Origin: Sistotremastrum niveocremeum HHB9708
Lineage: Eukaryota > Basidiomycota > Agaricomycetes > Sistotremastrales > Sistotremastraceae
NCBI GenBank assembly: GCA_001630475.1
Contig: KV419421.1
Span: 277,519 to 341,518, forward strand
Direction: 5' to 3'
Length of the DNA stretch: 64,000 nt
Shown piece after piece: positions 46,841-58,965 of this stretch; position 1 is the first letter of the stretch; each line of letters opens with the position of its first letter. The position numbers and the translations under genes are program-made. The notes beneath the pieces were generated by a model, which did not search any database, was not told the DNA's origin, and saw only the letters and a list, made by a program, of their open reading frames with translations.

Positions 46841-46846
46841 CGCACT

Positions 46847-47969
46847 ACCGGCTCCGGCGACCGGACCCTTTCGCACATCCGATCGCACATCTCCTTTCCG
46901 GCAAGCACGCAACCTTTGGCCCAGGCTAGACCTCTCCTTTTCGCCTTTTCAAGCAAGGAACCCGGACAACGCGATCGAAGGGGTTGGGCGGGTTCGCTGT
47001 CACCTCTCACCTGTCAAATGTCATCGCGTACGGCGGTCGGCATGGTATTTAATTTCTTGTTCGTGGACGGCAATCAAAGACCCTCCGAGGGTGCCTTGAG
47101 CCTTGAGGACTCTCCAGCGCGAGTCACCTGGAGGACGGGTGCTGGTGCTTAGCGCTAAATTGCGGACATAGAGTATATTCCGGGATCGGCGGGTTCTCGC
47201 AAAACCCGCAGCGTACTCCTCACTCCTAGTCAAGATCCCAGCCAGATCTCCCCTACTCCTAATGAGCAATGAAAGGAGGGAGGAGCGGAATTGTCTCGGA
47301 GGATATAGGAGAAGAAGCTTTGGAGAAGGCGAAGTGGAGGGATGATCATGAGAATCCGGTTTGAACGGGTCCTCGAGATCAGAGTTCAGATCGGGATCTA
47401 ATCTCGCTTCTTTGCCTTGGGGGTTCTGCCACGTGTTGATCATCAGTTCATTCAGGGACGTAGACTTTTACATTCCATTCGTCTTCTTCTTTATTTTTCT
47501 TCAGAAGTTGAGAGTTTGTGGGGATGGGTGGCAGAGTCGTAGACTGATAGATCGGTGTAGGTGAGTTAGTGAGTGAGTGAGCGAAAGGACTGGGAGGGGA
47601 TAAGATGCGTCACTATATTAGCGCCGGGTCGGGTGCCTGTCCGAATCCATCGATCGCTTCACTCTTCTTCCTCGTCCACGTCCTCGCATCCTCTACCGCA
47701 TCCTATCCAAAACATATCGTACGACTCGTCTCATCATGCCGTCGGCACCACCACCCTCCCCTCACCCCTCTCCAACATCCCGAAAAAAGAAACTCGCAAG
47801 GCCTAGTGCGCGTCGATAAAAGCAAAACCCGACCAGATCGGAATCTGCTCGTTGTGAATGAATAAATAGGAGACCAGCGCTATCGAGTACTCCACCTTAC
47901 CCTCTTCCATTCCATCACTTTGTCTTCCATCCATCACATCGATATCCAGTTAGCTTCCGCGTCCGTGCA
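46847..47969. other. Intergenic region before the monooxygenase gene
   Basis: The only sizeable frame is 47021-47443 on the minus strand (140 codons, SLLSLLIRSRGDLAGILTRS), which has no recognised motif or splice partners. The last 300 bases are pyrimidine-rich and contain a short run of GTGAGT-like repeats near 47565. This is probably the promoter of the monooxygenase gene. Confidence 0.4.
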
Positions 47970-50280
47970 ATGTCATCTGTCAACCCCCGTTTCCGTCTCG
48001 CAATCGTGTAAGCCCTCCCCCTCCCCTTCCTGCTCTACTTTCTTCCTTCGACTATGATACTCGCTGTGCTCACTGTGCTCACAGGGGCGGCGGAATAGGC
48101 GGCCTATCACTAGCCGTAGCCCTAAAAAACGACCCCACAATCCAAATCCACATATTCGAAAAAGCACCCGATTTCGTGCCCATGGCCGGTGCGGGGATGA
48201 GCGTATGGCCACGCACTGTGAGCGTCTTTCGGAAGTGGGGATTCGAGGATTCGTTCAGGGGGATCGTTACTCAGAGTCCTGTTCCTGGTATGTCCCTCTT
48301 CCTCAGATAATATGGGATGAAGGCTGAGAGGAGGAGATTTGGCTTGGGAGATGAGGAAGAGCGATCAGAGGGAGGGTGTTTTATTTCATGTTTGGAAACT
48401 CGCCGGTGCGCATACACCCTCCATTTTTCCAAGCGGATAATAATATCAATGGTATGTAGGCGGCCTACACTCATTCCACCGCGCCCACCTCCTCTCACTC
48501 CTCTCATCCCTCCTCCCGCCATCATGCTACACATTCTCATCCCCTCTCAAATCATACACTCAATCACCCTCCTCAAATAGTGTAACACTCCATTTCGAAA
48601 ACGCCCCTTCGCAGACGTTCGACGCTTTAATAGCAGCAGACGGACTATGGTCTCCTGTCCGTACTCAAATGTACAAGGAACTCTCTAGTACTGGTTTTAC
48701 TAGTACTAGTACAGGTCCTAGTAAAGCAGGTGGGGAGGGCAAGGTGGATTGTTTGCCAAAGTGGACGGGTACGACTGTGTTTAGGGCTTTGATACCTTTG
48801 AAGAATTTAGCGGAATTCGATCCTTCGCATCGAGCTTTACGAGCTCCTCAAATGGTACGTCCCCCCCCCCCGCCGACCGCAGGGAGGCCCCCTTCCCCTT
48901 CCCCCCCTCCATCCACTGACTCACATCTTCTAGTATTGCGGACACAACAAAGTACTTCCCCCCTCCTCCAAATCCAATCCGAAAAGTACTGATGATGGGA
49001 CAGAGAGTCCTAACCTACCCAATGAACCGAGGCGAAACAATAAACTTTGTCCTCTTCCTCTCATCCCCCTCAAAAGAAGGAACATCGTACGAACAGCATT
49101 GGGAATGGCAGAAGGAGAGTGATGTCTCTAAGGCGTATTTGGGGGGACTTTTGGAGGGGTGGGAGGAGGAGGTGCAGGTTCTTGTTAGGGTGCGTTGTGT
49201 TCTCCCTGTCTCTTCCCTTCCCCTCTCCTTTCGTCTTCTTATATACCCGGGAGCTGCGTCTCGTGATTCATGGCCGTTCACCGATTCTATCGACTTGAAC
49301 GTCAATTTTAGATTTCGAAATGTTGAACCGCGTGCTCATTTGCTCATTTGCTGATGCTGATGTCCTATAAAACAAAATAGATGATCCCCGACCGCCTCGG
49401 ACCCCCAGGCCCAACACGCTGGCCTCTTTACGCTCTTAACCCTCTCCCGGAGTATACGAATGGACGTGTGGCGCTTTTGGGTGATGCGGTATGTACGGAT
49501 CCGATTTTGGCGTGGGTTTTGCTGATGAGTTTCTGTTTCTTTGTTTTTCCCTCTTTGTCCCTCGTCCTGGCCTTGTTTTCTTTGTGGTCGTTGGTACTTG
49601 GTCTTGTCCTTGTCCTCGTCATTGCGCTCGCTTGGTGATTTGATATGGTGATACGATGTGATGTATTGGTGGACAGGCACACGCTACAACACCCCACTTC
49701 GGCTTCGGCGCCTGCTCCTCAATCGAAGTTCGTCCCTTCTCTGCCCATCTCCCCTCCCAACACTAACAAATCTCCCCATCTCTTCCGAATCCCCCCTCAA
49801 AAAATTCCCCTCCCGGAAACTACGAAAATTTTCCCTTTGGAAAAATAGGACGCACTAACACTATCCACCCTCCTCCTCGACCCCCGTACAACCTCCCAAA
49901 CACTGCCACTAGCACTGGACGTATATGGGAAGGTGAGATGTGAAGAGGGACGGAGGATTATTGAGGGGTCGAGGGAGGTTGGATTTTTATATGAGTTTAG
50001 TGCGGCGGGCATTCGACGTGGTCCTGATGGTCCTGATGGTTCGAGTTCGAGGAGTCCTGGGAGCCCGGAGAGTCCTGTTAGCCCTTTATCGAGTTCGTCG
50101 AGTGGCGGACAAAGTGGGGGTGGGGAAGGGAGGGGAGAAAGGGAAGAAGGAGAGGTGGATTTGAAGAGAGTAAGCGAGTTGATAGGGATTAAGACGAGGT
50201 GGATTGGGGAGGGGGATGTGTGGGGGGATGTTGAGGGTGCTTTGAGGGTTTATGGGGAGAGGTTGGCAACCATTGGCTAG
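47970..50280 (+). CDS. FAD-dependent monooxygenase, salicylate hydroxylase-like
   Basis: The first exon MSSVNPRFRLAIV joins across an intron to GGGIGGLSLAVALKNDP, the GxGxxG dinucleotide-binding motif, then IHIFEKAPDFVPMAGAGMSV and WPRTVSVFRKWGFEDSFRGI. Later exons have SDQREGVLFHV, TFDALIAADGLWSPVRTQMY (the second FAD motif, usually G-A-D-G-x-x-S-x-V-R), MNRGETINFVLFLSS, GRVALLGDA joined to AHATTPHFGFGACSSIE (the GDAAHA-x-x-P-x-x-G-x-G motif), and end LRVYGERLATIG at 50278-50280. This order is that of class A flavoprotein hydroxylases acting on salicylate-like aromatics; the substrate is inferred. A Gly/Ser-rich insert at about 50010-50150 is unusual near the C-terminus. Several introns have donors followed at once by C/T-rich tracts. 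Likely cytosolic. Confidence 0.85.
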
Positions 50281-51898
50281 TTATCAAGCGAGCGGAGATG
50301 GTGGGATTGGTAGGAGGGACGGGGGTGGGACGGTCATGGAGGGCTTTGTGTGGATTAAGTTGGGTTTGTCGGGGGCGAGGGTGAGGGGAGATATTACATG
50401 GACTTGGGTTTACTCATTGGGTTTATTCATCGGGCTTTTGGAGTTCTTTTTTCTGTTGTTTTTCTGTGTCTCTGTGCCGACATGACATATACATATAGAC
50501 TGGATTCTGAGTCAGGGACGAAACATTATATCAATATCACGTCTCAAAGCTTCGAGTTTCGAATTCGCGCGTGGGTCAACACTAATAGTACTGTGGGAGA
50601 ATAAATCGTGGAGACCATGAAGGCCATTGACATGTGGGTATACGTACTGTATGCCTGTATGCATTGACGGTGTATGGAAATAGAATAATAGTACAAGGAG
50701 TCTTGTACCCTCTTTTCGCCGTCCTTGTTTTGTCGACGTCTTGTATTGTCAATGAGGATAACATTTTAGGGTTGCTTTGAGCCTTGATATTTTTCTAATG
50801 CTTCTGATCTGCGTCTTCTTGATGCTTGCTTCTTGATTCTCGTATTCGATGTTTCACCTTTCGCGTTTACAGTAAGTGTTTCAAGTAGACTCGCGTGGAA
50901 CGAAGTCCGTAATTTTCATCCAGTCGTCCACGATCGGAATTGACACAAGCCTGAGCTCGGAGAACGGACCGTAAAGACAGAAGGAGAGCTACAGTAGAAC
51001 CAGAAGCAGGAACAAACCCAAAAGGACCAGATCAAAGCCCAAAGCGCCTCGCGAACTCTGAAACTTCAATATTGAAGTAACATCGAACAGAAGCCTGAGC
51101 GGTGTCGTCATGACATCACCCATTGGCATGCTATTTCCTGAATCAGTCACTGCAGGCTGTGTTGACAGATTCTACAAGTTCCAAGGGTTGAGGCCGTTAG
51201 GGTTCTGAGGGTTCTGCGGATCACTTTACGAAGGACCCATTTCGGGGAGGGACCTCGTGCTCACTTGACTTCTGTTGTCGGATCAGTGGCATTGATCGTT
51301 GGAGTTTGGGGTGTTGTGCGATTTGGAATGATCATAAGTTGATCATGAGGATGGAAAGGTAGTGTTTCATCCTTGCCTTGTGCTGGATTTGGAGGATGGA
51401 GTGTCCATGCGGTTTTGCATATCCCGTCTAATAACTTGATTCTACACGCGGGTCTGCATTCAATATATCCCAATCCACCTCCTCCACCTCAATCTAGCAG
51501 CACCGCGAGTCAAAGCCATCGTAAACTGAAAGTGAGAGCAAAGTGAAAGGAAAGAGAGTCCCAGTCGGCTAAACAGGCTAAACAAGCAAAAGAAGCGCCA
51601 AAGCCAATCATCGTCACGACAGCGTGCGAAGATCGACATCCTTCCCCCATCTCTCGCATCGACTCCGACTCTGCATCGGGGCATCGGTGACGTGACGGCG
51701 GATCGGGGTGTCACGCTCGGAGTGACATCCGAGTTCTTGGTTCGAGTGCTTTGATTTGGTGCTTCGTACGCGGGCTGGTGTTGGGGTACTTAACCTAAAG
51801 AGAATTCTGTCGGTGTCTATTCCCCTCCTGAGTCTTAGGTTAGGCTCACTCTGTTGGAGAGCGGAAGATCTGAAGCTTGAGGGATTACTGGTATTGGG
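50281..51898. other. Intergenic region before the Zn2Cys6 factor
   Basis: About 1.6 kb. Frames at 51261-51473, 51460-51714 and 51614-52000 on the minus strand overlap each other and the next gene's leader and show no motif. No structured element stood out. It presumably includes the promoter of the transcription factor. Confidence 0.4.
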
Positions 51899-54800
51899 AT
51901 GTCGGCGGGATATACGACGGGATATCCGAATGTTGCGGTGAACGTTGGCGGTCAATCGCAGCAGAGACGACTTTCTATCTCTTCCCAATCTCAACCTCAA
52001 CCTCCACCCCAGGCGCAGAATCCGGCACGGTCAGGTGCTTCCCATCCCTCTCATCCACACCCGACCGCGAACCCGAGCTATCAATCCTTCCCCACTCATC
52101 CCAATCCTCACGCTCAAGGTGGAATGTCAATGTCAATGTCGATGTCGATGCCCCCTCCTCCTCCTCCAGCTATGGAACACTCCACTTCAACGGGTACGAC
52201 GAGTACGAGTAAGGATAAGCGAAAAGGTGTGAAAGTCAATGCGTGTCAGGAATGTAAACGGTTCGTCTCCCTTCCTCCTCCTTCCTCCCTTCTTTATCCC
52301 CCCTTCCTCCCTTCTCCGCCTTCTTTCCTTGCTGGCTTTGTGTGGCTGGCGCTGGAACGACGATCTGGCGAGCGGTGCTTGTGGGGACACGTCCCCGACA
52401 CCCCGGCTGGGGTACGATATATGATAAGCGCCCAGTTCCGTGCTTATAGGCTTTTTCCTTTCTTGTCTAGTCCCCTTGCGACTCCATCAGTGCCTGACAT
52501 TGCTTCCTGATTTCATCCGACCCGAATGTGCTTCTGACGACTATCTATCTGATAGGTTAAAACTCAAATGCGATAAAAAATTCCCTTGTTCGAGCTGTGT
52601 CAAACGAGGCTGCTGTACGTCCCCCCCTCCCCGTCATTCTCTCGTCCCCATTGATTTATTGACACGAAAAATAGCTGCAATATGCCCCGACGGACAATTC
52701 GTAACCGGCAAAGGCTCCCGCTTCATAATGGCCGGTACGAAACGCCTCCATACCAAAATCGACGTTCTCTCCGATCGAATTCGGGCCTTAGAAGCGGGGT
52801 TGGAAGAATTGCAGAAAGTTGTTAAGCCGGGGGAAAGACATGTGCTTTTGTCGGAGGAGTTGATGAAGATTAAGAGTCATCAGGATTTGTTGGATGATCC
52901 TGAGGGGAAGTTGGATCATGCGGCGGGATCTTCGGGGGCCGGAGGAGGGAGCTGGAGTTCGGCGTTGGATTCTGCGGCAGGAGGGAGTGGGGATTATGGA
53001 GGGGCGGAGAGAATTGATTTGACGGATGTGGAGGAGGAGAGTGATAATGAGGGTGCGAGAGTTACCTCGGGGACCTTGACTATTCGAGCGAGTGGGTCGT
53101 CTACTTATTTCGGATCGACAGCTCGAGCGGAGGTACGTCCCCTCCCCTCCTCCTTCCTTTCTTACTAATGAATCTCGTAGTATTTCCTCGTGGTAAGCCC
53201 CCTCCCTCTGTGGTGGAATTTATTGATAAGGTTGGTAGGGCCCGGAAGATCTAGGAATTATGGGTTCCCCACTACCCATTCCTATCCATCTATTAAGCCA
53301 TACGTTCCCACTTGGTACACTCGTCGATACGGTTGATGCGCTGCGGTCGGAACTTCAACAACAGATCCCGACGCCGCATGAGACGAAGCGTCTTTCGGAC
53401 CTTTATCATACGCGTGTGAATTGGTACGTCCTCCTCCGTTCATCCCCTCCTCCACATCTTCCTCTCCTCCTTACCTGTCTCTTACTCTCAATGATCCGGA
53501 AACCAACTGACATCGTCGCTATGGCAGGCTCTACGACCCCCTCCCCGACTCCTACGACTTCATCCAAGACCTCCGCATGGAGCTCTACTCCGCAAAATTC
53601 GGCGACGCAGACCCGCATCGCATGTCCTTGTTGTTCATCATCCTCGCCTTAGGGTCCCTTGTTGATTTAGAGGAGAGGCCGTATAGTGAGAGTGCGAATC
53701 GGTATTATGAGCTTTCGAGAGCTAGTTTGAGTTTGAGGCCTGTTATTGAGATGGCTAGTATTACTGCTATTCAGACGCTTGTAAGCCTTCCTTCCTTCTC
53801 CTTTACTCCTTCCCTTCCTTCTCCTCCCCGCCCTTCCTTCCTTCCTCCCTTCCTCCCTTCCTTCCTTTCTTTCTTCGTCGTTTTTTGGTTTTGGTTTTGT
53901 GTTTGTGTTTGGGTTGGGTTTGGTTTGAGGATGGCGCTGATACGTGTGTAGATCTTGAGTTGTTATTATTTGCTCTTGGGGAACAAGAAACCCGATCCCG
54001 CATGGACAATGATGGGTCTCGCCATCAAACTCGCGCAAAGTGTACGTCCTTCCCCTTCCCCCCCCTCTCTACCCTCTTTTCCCTCGTACTAACTAACTCA
54101 CAGCTCGGCCTCCGTACGTCCCCCTCCCCCAGCCTTCGATCAAAGACTGAATGATTGGATGGATGAATATGAATAGATCGAGACGACTGGAATCTCAACA
54201 CGGACGAAGCACAACAACGTCGTGTCTTATGGTGGGAAGTCGTAACACTCGAAGGATGGATGGTACGGCGCATCTTCTCTCTTTATACAGTGGGTTGATC
54301 GTCGTACGTATATTAACAGAGTCTTGGATTTGGGAGACCGCCTTCGGTGAGGCTTTTGACTGTTAATAGTAAGCTGCCGAGATATTCGAGTGATCCGCGG
54401 GATTCACAATGTACGTCCCTCCCCCTCCTCTATCAATACTCATAACTGATAACTGATAATAATATGAAGACCGATCATGGATGCACGCATTCGGCAAAGA
54501 AAACCTCCCCGCCGTCCTCGAAGTCGCCCTGGGCGCCAAATCACCCGATTATCCCACCATCCAACGCACAGAAGCTAACATCTCGAAATCATTCGTCCCT
54601 CCCGCTTTACGCGTAATGGAAGCTAGTCCTGCACCTGGCGAGATTCCGCTCGCATTGACTTTTCAGAGGTCTATGGTTATCACTGCTCGTACTCTCAGTT
54701 CGTTATTCCCTTTTTCTAAGTAAGGAGAGGGGGGCTGATTGGTCCGTAGCGCTGTTAAAGCTTCACGGAAGTTGGTTCACACTAGCTCTAACGGAAAATG

Positions 54801-56544
54801 CAAGCGATCTGACGAAATCGAAATATTTCGATTCGGTAAAAGCGACGTATAAGAGCGCGTGTATGTTGATTGCTTGTTTGCATCATCTTTGTCAGGAGCA
54901 TTTTGATGTTGTTTGTCGGTTTGGGTTGTTTTGGAGTAATGCGCTTAGTGCAGTCGTACGTCCCCCTCCTCCTTCCCCTCCTTTCCTCCTTCCTCCCTTC
55001 CTCCTCCCTCTTCTCTCCTCCCTCTCCCCCCTCTTCGCTCCTCTTCTTTCTTTGCGAGTTGAATGAGATACTGACGAGGGGTAGGTATCGCTTTGTCTAA
55101 TTGCGACGAAATCGCCGAGTTGTGAATTTGCCCAGGGGGCGTTGAAAGAGGTTGAGCTGTGCTCTGAACTGTTCCAGAGAGGTGCTGGGATCTGTCATCT
55201 AGCAACTATCGGCGCTGTACGTCCCCCTTCCCCCTCCCTTCCCCCCTCCCCCACTCTCCTCATACCCATATGCAAACTCGTACTCGAACTTGAACTCATA
55301 CTCATATTCGTATACGGCAGCCCGTCATCAGGAAGTTAAGCGATAAAGCCCGATTAAACATGCACGTCTACAGAACAGGCTCTCAACGCCCTCGAGAACC
55401 TCGTCAAGTGATCGATGACGATGACGACGAACTTGATCGATTAGGCGCACAGACTAAACTTGTCTTTGAGCAAAAACCGAAGCTTCCCACACCACCTGCG
55501 CATCTTCAACCTGCGCCTGCGAGCTCTAGTTCTAGCTCGAATCCGATGGGGAAGTTGATTGAAGGCTTCGTGGATGTCGATCAGCCTACTTTTGTCTTGC
55601 CGCATCTTCCCTCATCGTCTTCGTCGATGGGAAGTCTGACGAGTCCTTCGGGAGATGTGGGTGGAGGCTTCGGTCATGGGTACGGTGGTGTTCAGATAGG
55701 AGTGGGGACGCGACAGCAATTTGTGGATCACTCGCGCGGGTCTGTGCCACAGCTTTATCCACCGCAACCGATGGTCAGTCAACAGTTCGGGGACCCCGCG
55801 AACGCGGGGTATTATGGATCCTCACCTACTTCGTCGAATGCTTCGCAGTATAGCGCTCCTCTGAATCCTCCTCCTCCTCAGCAACAGCAGCAGCAACATC
55901 AATATTATAGTGCGCCGAATCCCGGATCGCATGGACATCATCATGCGTCGCCTATGATGCATCCTTCGCATTCCCAACCGCACACTCATCTCCCTGCTCA
56001 ACCTCTCCAACATACACTCTCCGATCCGTACGCCCTCCAACCCCCTCCTCCTCCCCAAGCTCAACCGCATGCCACCCAACACTGGCCCGTCCACATACCC
56101 GGCCAACCCGTCTTCCCACCTTACCTCTCCGCATCCGCCTCATCCTCCATCCCAGAGTCCTCCTCCGCAGAAGCATACTACGAGCAAATGGACTATACCG
56201 CCGATCCAGACACCAACACCAACACCTCTGGGAATACCGGGAATCCTGGGTCTGGCGGGGGAAGTGGAGGAGGGGGAGGGGGAGGGAGTGGGGGTGATGC
56301 GATTGATGCGATTGATATGCATAGGAGGGTCTATGCGGAACATCAGATGAGGTGGAGTGAGATGGTGCAGAGTTTGGAGATGCCTGCGCCGTTCGTTACT
56401 GCTATTGGGGCTGGGCAACCTCAGTCTCATCCTCAGTCGCAGGCTCAACCTTCGATGGGTCAGTCTTCGATGGGTCAGGTTCAGTCGGGTTCGGGTTCGG
56501 GTCAGCTGCAGAGGTATGGGCAGAGTCATCATCCGTCCGGATGA
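51899..56544 (+). CDS. Zn2Cys6 fungal transcription factor with XlnR-type middle domain
   Basis: An N-terminal Gln/Pro/His-rich stretch and a short (Ser-Met) repeat lead to the zinc cluster: NACQECKR joined to LKLKCDKKFPCSSCVKRGC, giving the Cx2Cx6Cx5-6Cx2Cx6C spacing across two introns. A coiled-coil linker follows (HTKIDVLSDRIRALEAGLEE). The fungal transcription factor domain spans later exons: DPHRMSLLFIILALGSLVDL, YYELSRASLSLRPVIEMASI, TAIQTLILSCYYLLLGNKKP, MMGLAIKLAQSLGLHRDDW, QRRVLWWEVVTLEGWMSLYT and GRPPSVSL. The C-terminus from about 55360 is low-complexity Gln/His/Pro/Ser/Gly. These are nuclear activators or repressors of metabolic genes. The target is unknown; the adjacent FAD monooxygenase is a candidate only by position. 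At least eight introns start GTACGTCC followed by a pyrimidine tract. Confidence 0.87.
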
Positions 56545-58965
56545 CGTGTTTTCGTTGTCTTGTTCTTCTTTTTGGTCGGTGGCATTGCGCTGCGCTGCGT
56601 TGTCACTAAAATTGTCAGTCATTGTTGAAGTTTCATTTCGTCATTTCTTGGTCAGCTTGCAACTTGCATAGTTCGTGAACGTGTAACCAATGTATCAAAT
56701 AGCAATTTGATTATTAGATTTTTTGATCCCTATCGTCGAGTGGTGGAAGTCCAGATGCTCGTGTTATTTTTGTTATCTCCCACTGAGCAGGCTGAGTCAA
56801 TGGCTGGGTGAGTGGTGGGACACGTGGTATGATCCGACGCAGCGGGTGCAAGTCAACGCCGAAATCCGAAGTCCGACTGTTCTTGTTCGTTTTTTGATGT
56901 TGAGATCGAGAGAACGCCGTAACGCGCTACACTTTCGAAAACTAGATGTTCGGGATTCGACAACTGGAAGGATTCTGTAGACCAATTTTCACGCGTAGCG
57001 CTCGAGTGCCGCTCGAGGAATTCTTGAATGTTGATTCCGCCACTCGCTGTGGCCTTCGGAAGCGGACCCACAAGACCCTTGGCTGAGTTTCAAGTTCCAT
57101 TCGGTATATAAGATCGCTTTCCCTCTCGCTTCGCCTTTCTTCCATTCCCTCCCATCATCCCCCACTCCCCCCACTCCCTTTTCCTCTTCCCCTCCTCCCT
57201 CCTCCTTCCTCATCTCCTCCCTCCCTTGCCTCTCCCTCAAGCCCGTCCACATCACCCCACCTCGCAGGCCTCAGGCTCCCCCTTCTTCTCCCTCATGGCC
57301 TCGTCACTCCCACTCCGATACTGACCACTCGCTATCCTTTCAGAGGTCGACTCTGTCCCTTCTTACCCTGACCCGCTGCAGTCCCGAGAGCGGATATATG
57401 TTCTAGTCGATGCGTCCTTTGTCGCGGAAGGACCCAGGCGTCGGTCGTGATGATGGCGACCGATACGGACCGATGACGCATATCATCACTCGGACGCAAG
57501 ACTCAAGACTCAAGACCAAGACACAAGATTCAAGACTGAAGACCAAGCCGCAAGATCAAGACGCAAGACCAAGACGCAAGACCAAGACGCAAGATCAAGA
57601 CGCAAGACCAAGACGCAAGCCCGAAGACTCAAGACTAGATCGATGAAGATCGATGAAGACACCGAAACCTGGGCAAGATCATGGTAAGCAGCGTAAGTAC
57701 CCGCGAGCTGGCTGACTAGGTCCCCCAGAGGATGCCGAGGTCAGGTATCAACAGCCATCCGGCGATTAGAGCATGGTCTTGTCGGCAGTCGTATGGAGAG
57801 ATATCCCGCACGCGAGATGTGAAACTTGGGGTTCGCTCCAGGGAGTAGTACTCTCACTCGATATCTCTTCGTATTGTGAAGGTCGGCCAGAGGATCCTGT
57901 ACCAATGAAGGAAGACCTTCACACGTGGCCCCTTCTGAGCCGTCTCTCCCTCGGGATCGAGACCTAGTGCTTCACAGAAGGTGGCCACCGTGGCTTGGAT
58001 AATCGGTCGGAGGTTGGCAGGGAATCCATACCCAACTTTGCCTGTTGGCGGCACTCCTGAGTTCATCCCCACGCGGACGGGCCGGCGGTATGTCAACTGG
58101 TTTACCTTGACTTACCAGCTCGGAGATCGCCTCTCCCTAAGCTTCATTGGACTGCATATAGTCGATTTTCATGCTCCGCGTAATGCTTGTCGTTCGCCGA
58201 GGCAAAGCATGAACGGGGAGCCGGTGGGATCGTGTGTATTTGTGAGTTTTCTTCTTATTTTCTTCCTTCTTCTTCTTTTCCTTCCTCCTGCGTTTATCTT
58301 TCGTGCCTGCGGGGTGGTTGGATTTGAACAAAGTGAGCTCTCCTTTGCCTTTCGTCCACCCGATCACCCCCTTCGTCGTCGGTGCCACTCACTTTGAAGG
58401 TCTATTTGTCAAACAGCGTCGTCAGTGTTCCATCGTACGTTCTTCCCTAACATCCTGTCTTGCGAATCCGCTGATATCGAGACCAGCTATGTCCACGAAC
58501 CCATCCCAAGCTTATGAGTCCTCAACAGTAAGTGAATCTACAGCTTCGTCCCTCCGCTACTTTTCAACTCGCTGAAGCCGTCGCCAGGGAGTCCGGAGGG
58601 AGCCAGAAGCAATTATCAAATTCGGCCCATGCATCGGGCAGGAGAGATGAAATATAGAGGGGGGATTAGCGAGGGCTTTCTGTGTAGGGATGACGTGCAG
58701 TATCATCCCCTCCTCCGTAGTCAATCGCGCTTCCGAGTCATGACAAATGTAACTTGCATTGTACTACTTCCTATCTAAACTAAATCCAATCCTTTCACGT
58801 TATTGGAGCTATGTGTGCCACAAAATCGAAACCTTGAGTCGAAGAGAAGAGTTGAATCGGATATTACGTAATGACCGGGATCCCTGAGGTCGTACTTGAT
58901 ATCTGCCCATGCGTTGTACTTTCCCTCTCTCCACTGCCTCAACCTACGACACATAGTCCAAAAGT
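56545..58965. other. Convergent intergenic region
   Basis: 2.4 kb between the ends of two convergent genes. It has a long pyrimidine-rich tract (about 57120-57260) and the minisatellite listed separately. Frames such as 57981-58397 and 57854-58096 lack recognisable motifs and overlap each other. I see no supportable gene. Confidence 0.4.
57496..57635. repeat. Minisatellite, 13-bp unit
   Basis: A tandem array built on CAAGACGCAAGAC. About five well-kept units lie in 57550-57620, with decayed units (CAAGACTCAAGACC-like) on both sides. The 13-base period is not a multiple of three, which argues against coding. Confidence 0.85.

Noticed and set aside
57410-57646. Plus-strand frame over the minisatellite
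   Set aside because: The 13-base repeat unit shifts frame at each copy, so the frame is a by-product of the repeat.
56545-58400. Frame at 57981-58397 as a gene
   Set aside because: No recognised motif, overlaps an equally plausible opposite frame, and the hydrophobic part comes from a pyrimidine tract.
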